From Limonium bicolor (taxonomy: Eukaryota; Streptophyta; Magnoliopsida; Caryophyllales; Plumbaginaceae): a DNA stretch of 64,000 nt. A program made the translations under genes and the position numbers. The stretch is from positions 103,184,046 to 103,248,045 of the forward strand of contig CM041777.1 in assembly GCA_023374045.1 (NCBI GenBank), in the 5' to 3' direction. Below the pieces are notes generated by a model, which did no database searches, had not been told where the DNA came from, and saw only the letters and a list, made by a program, of their open reading frames with translations. Positions 1 to 10,029 of this stretch are shown here, piece by piece (position 1 is the stretch's first letter; every line of letters begins with the position of its first letter).

Positions 1-3000
1 TATAGGGCCTCTGCGCATACTCTGGTGATGGGTTTCAAATAAAAGTGGATTATTATTTGTTAATCTGCTATGCCATGTCTGTATTGATCTTTTTCTTGGA
101 TTCATCTGTAAGTCGTCTATGTTATTTGCTCTTGATCTATCTTTGGCTGTACATATCCACAACTTCCATTCAGCTTTATTGTTTTTTTTTAATCCATCTT
201 TGTTTTGTTTATTACTAAGCCCTAGTTATTAGACCTTAGGACCAAACCTTAGGATAGAGGGTGAACCCTAAGATTTAGGTGAGCCATGGTCCCACCTAAT
301 AAATTGGAGGATCCCTAGACCCAAACCACATCTTATTATAATAACATGTATTAATAAAAGCACTTTCTCAAAATTCATCTCAATTTGATTCATCATTTCT
401 TCCCAAATTTTTCAAAGCCCATCAAAGCTCAAAACAACTCGAACAAAAAATCAATCTCGGCCCAAAACCCAATCTCAGCCCAAGTCCAATCTCGGCCCAA
501 AACCAACAAGCCCACAATCGGCCCAAAACCAACAAGCCCATAGTTGGCCCAAAACCAATAAGCCCACAATCGGCCCAAAACCAACAAGCCCACAATCGAC
601 CCAAGTCCACAAAAGTCAAAACGATTTGACCTTGACTCGAACCTTTGACCAAGTCCAAGTTTGACCTTGACCCCACTTTGACCAATCTGAACTTTGACCT
701 CGACCCAACTTTGACTCGGTTCAACTTTGACCAACATGCACTTTGACCTCGACCCAACTTTGATTCGATCCCACTTTGACTCGGTCTAACTTTGACCCGA
801 TTCGCTTTCCAACCCCAACCCAAATTCAATTCATACCCAATTCATTTAGCTCAATTCAACTCAAACCCAAATACATTTCATTCAATCCACACTCAACTTG
901 TAAATTCCTTTCAAAATTCAAAACCCGAAAAGAATTCCAATCCATCATTTTATTCAAACTTCCTAAAAGTTTTCAAAAGAAGTCATTTTGTGGAATTTTA
1001 AAGGAAAAACTCTTCTCACATCACAGAAAACTCTTCTCAAATGCAGAAAGTTCTTCTCACATACACAGAAAGTTTTCTCCTAAAACATTTCTCAAAATCA
1101 GTGCTTCTTTACTGAGAATTCCGAACAACTTTCAAAGTTTTCTAACTTAGTTTTCAAATCCAAGTAAATTGTTTTCGGGGAGCAAGAAATGTCTAACCCC
1201 TTCAAAACATTTCCTCCATGGTTAGAACATTACTTGTCTTCCTTCCCAAAATAAAAATCCGAGGCAGGGCACTGGGGTTATAACCTTCCCTTGTCACAGT
1301 CTGGATCTCTTTAGGCGGGGCATTAGGGTGACAAACCTCCCCTAATTGCAGCCTAGATTTTTACAAGGCGGGGTGCTAGGGAAGTAACAACCTTCCTAGT
1401 TGCAGCCGGGATTTTAGAATCATCTAACTCCCTTCCGTTCGATTTCAATGTTTTCGGTTTTTAACGTTTTTAAACTCGGGAGTTAGAGACGTTATTAGGG
1501 TTTGACCTAGAGTATCCCATTCATGATACTTCTCTCTAAATCCTATTTTTCGACATAAATTCATTGCCCCATCTTTCGAGCCTCGACACTTACCATTAAT
1601 TTAGTGTCGTGTTTGAGGGGGTACATAGGGTAATCCCTTGGGATTATCCGCCCTTTTACAACAAAAAATGATTTTTTCGATTTTAAAAACTTTAAGAGAG
1701 ACAATTTTGACAATCATTCCTCCGAACAGTTCAGTCCACCATCATCTCAGTCTAAATTCGAAATATCCCAAAACCTCAACCCTTGTAGATTCTCGAACCC
1801 GAAAAACCCGGGATCTCTACTCAAACTTCAATCGTCTCACACACTCAAATTATTATCCAAACTCAAATCATTCCAAACTTGAAACATCTCCTGAATCCCA
1901 ACTTCTTCCAAACTTCTATAGTCTCATAGGCCCGAGTGCCTCACAGTCTCAAAACATCACAATTTCTCCACAAACGTCTCACAGGCCCCAGCGCCTCACA
2001 GACTCAAACACTTCAACCTCTTCCACCATTTTAAGATTCAAACGTCTCACAGACCCGAGCGTCTCACAGGCCTTAACATCTCATTACTCCCACTACATGA
2101 ACATCCCAATCGTCTCATAGACTCGAACATCTCACGAACTCGAATGTCTCACAGACCCGAGCGTCTCACAGACTCAATCATTCTGAGATTTCAATGCCTC
2201 ACAGACCTGGGCGTCTCACAGACTCTAACCTCCCAAAACCCGAAACTTCTTGAAACTTCGAATCCTTCTAAATCTCAAACAATACAAATATCCTCAAGCT
2301 CCACAAACATCAAAACTTCCAAAACCCAAACATTGCGTGAACTACGTAAGGTCTGATCTCAACAGGGAGTTGAGTACGTAGGCAACCCACACAGGGTGCG
2401 ACCCCATTCCAAACAAAAAACCCCTTTCCCCCTCTAAGGTGGCTCTCGTACTTCTCAAAATGCTCAAACCTTCTTCGGCTCCCACAAACTTCAAACCATC
2501 AGACTCCAAGTCTTGTCTATTCACTCAAGCTCAGACATTTCCCAAATCTGCATTTCATACTCATCCGAATTCCTCAATTCCCTCTTCTAGGCGCTGGCTT
2601 GGCAGAAAAGCTCGCCTCACTCACTCTCTCTCTCCCTTCTCATCCTAATCCTATCCTTGGCTTTTAAATGAATCTCTTTAATAAGGTTTTGAAAGAAGGC
2701 AATCCCGACAATTGGAGACCGAGGTTTCCTCGGGCACCAATCCGAAGTCGTGGTCGTTGCCACTTCTAAGGGGTGTAACCCAGTGCGAACCCACACGGAA
2801 TCTCTAGTATGATCAGATAAGTCCCTATCCATAGGCAACAATCTCAGAGTCAATTAACGGTTCGTAGAACCCTCTTTCCCTTTCCTTCCTAGTTCTTTAG
2901 GTCAAACTAGGTGGCGACTCTAGTCAATCCCGCCTTATAGAGGCACAAGTCCGCGTGGGGCCCATTGAGAGCGGGTGTAGTGCTCACTAGCATTCCCCTT

Positions 3001-3157
3001 ATGCTCTCTGGGAAAGACGGACGATAGAGTAGGTATTTGAGGGATGCCAAGGTGACAGGTTTTCACCCTCCACAGAATGGTATTTTAGGATCTAGGCTTT
3101 TCAGTCAAGAACCATATTTAGATAGACCCCCCTCATACCGAAAAATCACCCTCCACA
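1..3157 (+). repeat. 5' LTR of the Tat-like element (3' portion only)
   Basis: Near-identical to 12,626-15,783. By eye the differences are about half a dozen one- or two-base indels, mostly in the first 210 bp and one near 2,410, with almost no substitutions. It ends CCACA and is followed by the PBS. It contains low-complexity tracts: a repeat based on CGGCCCAAAACCAACAAGCC at about 480-600, TTTGACC-rich sequence at 600-800, and a GTCTCACAGACCCGAGC repeat at about 1,920-2,230. Open frames here, up to 160 codons, follow these repeats and are not genes. Confidence 0.9.
2343..2380 (+). repeat. Conserved hairpin motif in Tat-like LTR
   Basis: CTCAAC (2358-2363) pairs with GTTGAG (2369-2374) around a 5-nt loop. 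It is flanked by self-complementary TACGTA at 2343-2348 and 2375-2380, which can extend the stem across a bulge. A diverged copy at 8171-8208 has CTCAAT paired with ATTGAG, a compensating change. The 3' LTR copy is at 14,970-15,007. Confidence 0.7.
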
Positions 3158-3160
3158 GAA

Positions 3161-3178
3161 TGGCGACTCTGCTGGGGA
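3161..3178 (+). other. Primer binding site of the Tat-like element
   Basis: TGGCGACTCTGCTGGGGA begins three bases after the LTR terminus CCACA. This is the PBS type known from Tat/Ogre elements, reported to be primed by tRNA-Arg. Its first ten bases also occur inside the LTR at 2912-2921. Confidence 0.8.
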
Positions 3179-5030
3179 AAACTTGAGTAAGTTTTTCTCA
3201 AACTCAAGGAAGACTGAACTCCATTCAAAATTGTCGGGATTTCCCCACTTCTTTCAAAACCTTCATGAGATTCATTCCCAGCCTCTAGGATTATTCTATT
3301 CCACACTTATATTCCACACCTAGAGTGTGTAGCTGATGAGGACAGCTAGGATTTGTTAGATCCTCAACAAACATTGCAACAATTGGGTTAATAATTAGCT
3401 CACGATTAGAAAGAGACACTTAGGATTGAATGAAGCTAACTTCCCTTTAGGTTAATAAACAACCAATTTGGAATCACTTTCAAGATAAAACTCTTAGCAA
3501 ATAGGGTGGTGCTGACTTCATTGCTTTTATATTTTATGTTATGATTGTGGGGTGCATTGGGAGGGTAGCTTAGGACATGCATTCCTCTGTGTCACCCGAT
3601 TTATCCACGAGTCACGGAATCCCGACCGGTCCACGGTTGATTTCCCATGAGCTGGGTCATTTATCTAAATGGCTAACCCACGGGGCAAGATGGTCATCGA
3701 CCTACGCCCTGCAGGCTCATGATCCAAAAATATCCTCCATTATCCGAGTCTAAGCCAGCATATAGTGAACCATGAGCCTTCAGTGTCCAGCTGCCTAATC
3801 GGTGTCTAAGACGGGTTTTACGGGTAGTCACCCCCTTGTATGCCGCCTGTCTGACCACCCTTCTATCTTACCCTAAAGATTGCATGGGCTCAGTTCTTCA
3901 TTGTTCCTCTGCACCACGGGTGTCTCTAAAGCCTGATGTCACGCTACACGTCCATAGAGGATCCCGTATTTACCGGATACCCATACATGGCACAGCGTAG
4001 TCAGTGAATAATTTGGACTTTAGACACACCTGACCGTGCAAACGATGGGAGACCCGACCCCATGCAGTACTTCCCCAAGTTTTCCAAAAGTGGGTATGTT
4101 GTGATAATCACCGGCCGTGGCTCGTGTGACTGTATCATTTCGGGTATCCTGACCTTTCGAACTTAAGCACTCCGGACTTTCTTGATGACGTGCCCCACAA
4201 GGCATAACAGAGATAAAATCCCGAGAGATGAACAGTGAAGGAACGACGGTTCCCCCAGTGGTATGGAAGCATTGATTGACCTGGAAGGTGATTATCCCAA
4301 CATTAACACTTACAGCTCCACATCAAACATAGCCACGATTTCTTTTATGCTATACATGTGTGCAAACCACTTTTTCAAACCAATCTGTTTCAAAACGTTC
4401 GGAATTCTCTTTTGCACATCTCTTATAGCTATTTTACGAGCTCGTTTAATTTCAAATCCCACCTAAATTTTTCTCATAAACATTTACGGTTTTAATCTTG
4501 CCACTTCATCTTTAGAATGTTACTCCAAAACAATTTTCACAAATAGATTTCGAAGACCTACTTTCTACAAACCTACTTTCTACAAACGAATTTCAAACAA
4601 CATTTTTTCACCAACGTTATTTTAAAATAGTTTTTGAAAACAGTTTTCAAAGTTGATTTTCATAAACGTATTTCAAAATAAATGATTTAGTCCCCATGTC
4701 GTGACCCGCTATTTTTGAAGTTCTACCCACCTCCAAGAGCAGCGGTCATTACTGTGGAGCGTACTAGTCATTTCGTGTTTTCACAAAAGTGGTGGATTTT
4801 CACATAAGATTTTGTGCTCGATCATTCACCTTTTCCTTTCTCAAGAATACCCCTCATCTCCCTCATCAGAGCGGATCGAGCTAAAAATCAGAGGCACACC
4901 AACCCATGGAGCTAGCCGAGCGACATGAAGACTAGCGACACCGGTTCGAGTTCAAACTGTTGAAAATCAGAATAACACCAACCCGTTTTGTTTGATCATA
5001 GTTTTGCTTCGCTACAAAAGCCTGAAAATG

Positions 5031-5185
5031 AGCCAGCAGTCGGTCAAGAGCCCGAAGACAAGCGAGCAACCGATCAAGAGCCCGAAGATGAGCGCAGCCG
5101 GTCAAGAATCCAAAGACGAGCGAGCAGCCGGCCAGGAGGCCGAACGTGAGTAGTCATTCAGAAGCCCGAAGACGGACCAGAGGAG
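5031..5185. repeat. Degenerate tandem repeat, about 30-35 bp unit
   Basis: Four to five imperfect copies of a unit containing CGGTCAAGAGCCCGAAGACGAGCG, with copies degenerating toward the 3' side. No function can be inferred. Confidence 0.6.
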
Positions 5186-5399
5186 TTCAGAAGAAGTTTA
5201 GCTCAAAATTCCCCATTTTAATGACTTTTTAGGATTGATGATGTATAGGATTTTCCTCGATGATTCTTTCTCTCTCGTTCATTTCTGAATAGATTAGGTG
5301 TATAGGTTTATACAACCCCTTTGAATTTATTTAGATCAATGTGTATAGAGTTCCCCTACTCCCCATTTTATTTGCGAATGATAGAGTGTCAAAGTTTAT

Positions 5400-5564
5400 A
5401 TTGAGAAAATCCACCACTTTGAAAACACACGTTTTCAAAATTGTTTTCTAAAAATCGGTTTCTTTTGGCATGCACGTATAAAGAGAAGAACGAATAAAGG
5501 ACGACCCCTCACAGTTGCATATTCATAAATCGCTTTATGGGGTGAAAATTCATGGTATCTACAG
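5400..5564 (-). repeat. Inverted 5' end of a related Tat-type LTR
   Basis: Read on the minus strand from 5564, the sequence starts CTGTAGATACC, continues with CACCCCATAAAGC and GAGGGGTCGTC, and reaches a GCATGCCAAAA segment. These are the same blocks in the same order as the start of the 3' LTR at 10,007 onward. A purine-rich AGGGGA follows at 5570-5575 in the PPT position. It is an old LTR terminus inside the interior, in opposite orientation to the element that carries it. Confidence 0.65.
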
Positions 5565-7854
5565 AAGGTGTCCCCTGAATAGACACACCAATAAATACAA
5601 CGAGCACAAAGCAAACAACATGCATTGCATTCATTACAAAAGTCCCATGCATTCTCGGTCAGTCCAAATTCATCAAACATGTGCAAGTCCTGTCCACCTC
5701 AAAATTTGCACAATCACGTGTTCCATTCTAACCTGGCCACACACCATCTTTCATCCCAAATATCTCGATCGCCAAAGCCCCATCTCAGAGGGATAGAATA
5801 GAAAACCGGGAAGTTCAAACCTCTCCCAATCATAATCACCATGCGCGCCAGTGACCAAAAGGGAAGGAGTGTCATACCGTGGGGCTACCATGCGGGAGTT
5901 GTCACTCCCTAAAAATTCAAGATCCGGGAGCCAATCACCAATCTGACCTCACTTGAGAATTACTATCCCGACCGCGACCCCAACAGGTAGACCATCTTCA
6001 AGGCCAACAGTAATGGGATGAGCTTCATGAACCATGAGCTGAATTCGACTCAAGCGAGACTAGGTGTAGCCTTACCACTCTTGCATTGCATCAAAAAAAC
6101 AAACAAAAACAAACAAAACATTCTGTCAACCATCTCCATTCCTCATTTTCAGCATTTCATGCATCCTATACATAGTAATTCCATATTACCACAATACATC
6201 GCATGGTAGACAATCGCATTCGCATACTCCCATATCGAAATGACATCTTCAAGAAAATCATGAGAAATTGATTGAACAGAGTGCGTGAACCACTAAACTC
6301 TCGACCCATCAATGAACACAAGGGTCCAATCAAAATTAGCACCACAAACCAGGTGAGTAGTGTGCAAAGAGCGGTATTTTCTCTTGAATTTTGATTGAGT
6401 GTTTTGGACGATCTATTGAGCGATGGGGGAAGGTAGGGAGATTCAACGGAGGTAAAACCACGAGCGACATGTGCATTCCTTCATCACATGGAGAGGCATA
6501 ATTCAAAGTGAGATCAATGTCGATAGCAAGATATGAATTGTGATTCATGCAAAGATCCGAGAATAGTAAGGAAACAATCATTGACTAATGAGGATGACGA
6601 GGCACTTAGGATCAAAAATCTCCACAAAACCAAAAAGCTTTGACTGCCTGCTGTACATAATCCCTTAGTTAGCCCCGCTGAGCCTTTCACGATAAACCTT
6701 TTTCTGTGAACTCCACAACATGCCAACCCACGTACATATACTTACTTGCCCTTGCAATAGAGGATCTCGAAAGAGCCGGAGCCTTGGTCTCTCCCCCACC
6801 ATCTTTCATAAGAACAACAAACGAAAATGTCCAAAGGAATCAGTGAGTCAATGCGACTCCAAAGCCAAACACCAAAAAAGAACGCCAAAAATGTTCAAAA
6901 ATATCAACAAGTCAATGCAACTCCAAAGCTGAAAGCCAAAATACAAAGCAGAGAACGCATGAGAAAGTTGATGAGCCAAATGCAAATTTCAAAAGCAAAG
7001 TGAAAAGAAAGTTCAAATCGAACATCAGAAGAGACAAGAAGGAGAAAACCGAATCCAAAGGACCAATGATGTCCCGTAGAAATCAATAAAAAAGTTATCA
7101 AAACCCGTCTAATCATTCCACCCATGGCAAAGGCGAAGCATACCCTCTATTGCGCAAAAGCTCCACAACTCCCTAAACAAATCCTCCGGTCCCATGTGAC
7201 ATACATCGCACCCCTCAGCCCCGTTATAACCCAATAAAAGACCTCTGACTCGTTAGTTGATGAGCGTTGACTGAAAGTATCAAATCTGAAACATGAATCA
7301 TAAGCTTCGTACTAGTTATCAACATTTCCCGTCATACCAAAGGGACCATGAGCGTATGAGCGTGACCTTACCCACAAGGTCTTATGAGTGCGAGTGAATC
7401 TCCAGTCTAAGCACCAAATCATAAACAACCTACCCCATTGCAGGAGAGGAACTTGTAAGGATTGGAAAGTCCAGAACCTCGAAAGAACTTCTAAGGAAAA
7501 TACTGCTCCGAGCATCGAGAGCATCATCACACCATTTGCACACACAACCATACTCATGAAAGATGGACCCACATCCTTCCATGAGAGGAAAGTGATTTAC
7601 ACATTCCAGTTCAACAATCACTCAAGATCGAACCGAAGATGTATATTCGTACCCCTCATATTAAGAAAGATAGGGCCATACCTTCTCTCCAAAAAACTGC
7701 ATATGCATTTGCATCATACCTAGCATTCAATATTTGCATGCATCATAACCATTTCATCATTGTTGTCAACTGGTAAGAACTCTGCCTAGTCTCGCTGAAA
7801 GTCGACTTCAGTTGCAGTTGTTGAAGCATAACTTTTGATCAAAAGACGTGAACT

Positions 7855-8580
7855 GGAGCCATCCTAGACCATCATCAAGCTACATCGAACCATCTTGGAG
7901 CCACCCTGGGCTATCCTTGAGCTACATCGAACCAAGCTAAAGCCATCCGAGGCCGTACGAAGACAATTCTGGAGCCATCCAGCGTCATGCTCGAACCTCA
8001 TCAACACCATATCCAGAACCAAACTGGAGCCATGCGGGAGCCATCCGACATTGAAACCATCCTTGGAACTACACAGGGGGCACCCTAACAGTCCGAGAAC
8101 AATACGGGAACCACCTCAAATCCACGTTAGATCTATTTCATAACCAGTGCCTTGCCTAAATAGTTTCAAACTACGTATGGTCTGATCTCAATATGGAATT
8201 GAGTACGTAGGCAGCCCGTCCAGGGTGCGACCACCTCAAAGGAAAAAAACTCCCCCTTCTTCCCCTCGGAGTCACATTGAAGCTTTTCCGGAGCCACACC
8301 GAAGCCATTCATCACCACAAAAAACATCAATCACATCAAAGTCCACCAATCACATCAACCCACCATTCGACTCAAAATCTCAATCCAAATCAAAACCCAC
8401 CAACCACCCCAGAGCCGTTGCTCATAATGGGGTCATGAATCAAGTCGGAGCCATCCGACCACACTGGAGCCACCCGACCGCACCAGAGCCATCAACATAA
8501 TCCGGAGCCATCAGTCCATACCGGAGCCATCACCACATGCCAAAGTCATCTCAAAATTTCAAACAACTCTGGAGCCGTCT
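7855..8580. repeat. GAGCCATC-rich degenerate repeat
   Basis: CTGGAGCCATCC-type words recur at irregular 20-40 bp intervals on both sides of a TACGTA hairpin (8171-8208). The sequence after the hairpin (AGGGTGCGACCACC, then a poly-A and C-rich run) resembles the LTR after 2380, so this stretch probably derives from a related LTR. Confidence 0.5.
8171..8208 (+). repeat. Interior copy of the LTR hairpin motif
   Basis: CTCAAT (8187-8192), a 5-nt loop and ATTGAG (8198-8203), flanked by TACGTA. Compared with the LTR copy (2343-2380), the closing base pair changed from C-G to T-A on both sides and pairing is kept. Confidence 0.7.
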
Positions 8581-8692
8581 GCTCACACAAAAACCTACAT
8601 CCACAAACAGGGAGTTTAATTCAATTAATACATTGGTTAATCACCTCACATCACATATCATCTGCATATACCCACAAAATTTGCTCACTATC

Positions 8693-9614
8693 TGACGTAT
8701 CTTCACACCCGCTAGGCAGCTATTGCGCTACTAGTGCGGTCGAATTTTTCGTTTTACACCTGCTAGATAGCTATTGCGCTACTAGTACGGTCGCCTTTCA
8801 TTTTACACCCGCTAGACAGCTATTGCGCTACTAGTGCGGTCGAATTTTTCGTTTTACACCTGCTAGACGGTCGCCTTTCATTTTACACCTGCTAGACAGC
8901 TATTGCGCTACTAGTACGGTCGCCTTTCGTTTTACACCTGCTAGACAGCTATTGCGCTACTAGTACGGTCGCCTTTCGTTTTACACCTGCTAGACAGCTA
9001 TTGCGCTACTAGTACGGTCGCCTTTCGTTTTACACCTGCTAGACAGCTATTGCGCTACTAGTACGGTCGCCTTTCATTTTACACCTGCTAGACAGCTATT
9101 GCGCTACTAGTACGGTCGCCTTTCATTTTACACCTACTAGACAGCTATTGCGCTACTAGTACGGTCGCCTTTCATTTTACACCTGCTAGACAGCTATTGC
9201 GCTACTAGTACGGTCGCATTTCATTTTTCACCCGCTAGACAGCTATTGCGCTACTAGTGCGGTCGACTTTTCGTTTTACACCCGCTAGACAGCTATCGCG
9301 CTACTAGTGCGGTCGACTTTTCGTTTTACACCCGCTAGACAGCTATTGCGCTACTAGTGTGGTCGACCTTTCGTTTTACACCCGCTAGACAGCTATTGCG
9401 CTACTAGTGCGGTCGACTTTTCGTTTTACACCAGCTAGACAGCTATTGCGCTACTAGTGCGGTCGACTTTTCGTTTTACACCCGCTAGACAGCTATTGCG
9501 CTACTAGTGCGGTCGACTTTTCGTTTTACACCCGCTAGACAGCTATTGCGCTACTAGTGCGGTCAAATTATTCGTTTTACACCTGCTAGACAGCTATTGC
9601 GCTACTAGTACGGT
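8693..9614. repeat. 49-50 bp minisatellite before the 3' LTR
   Basis: About 18 full copies and one truncated copy (near 8862) of a unit containing GCTAGACAGCTATTGCGCTA and CTAGTGCGGTCG. Two subtypes alternate in blocks: TACGGTCGCC units with 49-bp spacing in the middle (about 8890-9230), and GCGGTCGACTTTT units with 50-bp spacing on the right (about 9233-9540). Arrays of this kind in the 3' untranslated region are known for Tat elements and have been proposed as a source of satellite DNA. Confidence 0.9.
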
Positions 9615-9628
9615 ACCGAACTTGCATT

Positions 9629-9885
9629 CTAGGCCCGTATAAGCCCTAGGGCTGGATATCAAGAGGTCCAGTTGAGGCACTCCTAAGCCCTCGTGCACGG
9701 TAAACCAATCTAATTGTTAGTATCATAGGCTCGTCATAAGTCCTATGGCTAGATATCAAGAGGTCTAGTTGAGGCTCGTCATAAGTCCTCGTACTCTCGA
9801 TTGCATTATAGGCTTGTCATAAGTCCTATAGTTAGACGTCAAGAGGTCTAATTGAGGCTCGTCATAAGTCCTCGTACTTCCAATC
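9629..9885. repeat. Second tandem repeat, about 80-100 bp unit, three copies
   Basis: Three imperfect copies of a segment with CGTCATAAGTCCTATGG, AGATATCAAGAGGTCTAGTTG and AAGTCCTCGTAC words, directly after the minisatellite. The second and third copies are the most alike. Confidence 0.7.
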
Positions 9886-9931
9886 ACATTCATACACTCA
9901 CGATCGCATCCCATCAAATCACAAAACCGTA

Positions 9932-10029
9932 GTGAGAATTTTTGGCGCCCCGTCAACCTTGATCCAATTCTGCATGGGTTTGCAAAATTGAATCAAGGGG
10001 AGCCATCTGTAGACACCAAAAATTCTCAC
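9932..10029 (+). other. 98-nt hairpin spanning PPT and LTR start
   Basis: The outer arm GTGAGAATTTTTGG (9932-9945) is perfectly complementary to 10,016-10,029. The inner arm 9957-9974 matches 9981-9998 with two mismatches in 18, around a 6-nt loop (9975-9980). The purine tract and the TG that begins the LTR lie within the fold. Confidence 0.8.
9994..10007 (+). other. Polypurine tract region of the Tat-like element
   Basis: AAGGGGAGCCATC lies directly before the LTR terminus TGTAGACACC. This is the plus-strand priming site for reverse transcription. The position and the AGGGGAG core are as in other Tat elements; the exact borders are inferred. Confidence 0.7.

Larger units (their letters stand above)
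3158..8690 (+). other. Non-coding interior of the Tat-like element
   Basis: This 5.5-kb stretch follows the PBS. I see no retroelement protein motif on either strand; the longest open frames are about 110 codons, unrelated to known domains and not conserved in pattern. It holds a short tandem repeat (about 5031-5185), an inverted fragment of a related LTR ending at 5564, and a GAGCCATC-rich degenerate repeat (about 7855-8580) carrying a second copy of the LTR hairpin motif. It looks like a patchwork of older Tat-type LTR and leader sequence. Confidence 0.6.

Noticed and set aside
422..829. Minus-strand open frames of 135 and 102 codons (and copies at 13,049-13,456)
   Set aside because: They translate short tandem repeats (GGCCCAAAACC, TTTGACC) into low-complexity peptides. 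They overlap each other in different frames and sit inside an LTR.
1638..2120. 160-codon + frame in the Tat-like LTR (copy at 14,265-14,747)
   Set aside because: Ser/Thr-rich translation of the GTCTCACAGACCCGAGC repeat. No domain; identical in both LTRs only because the LTRs are identical.
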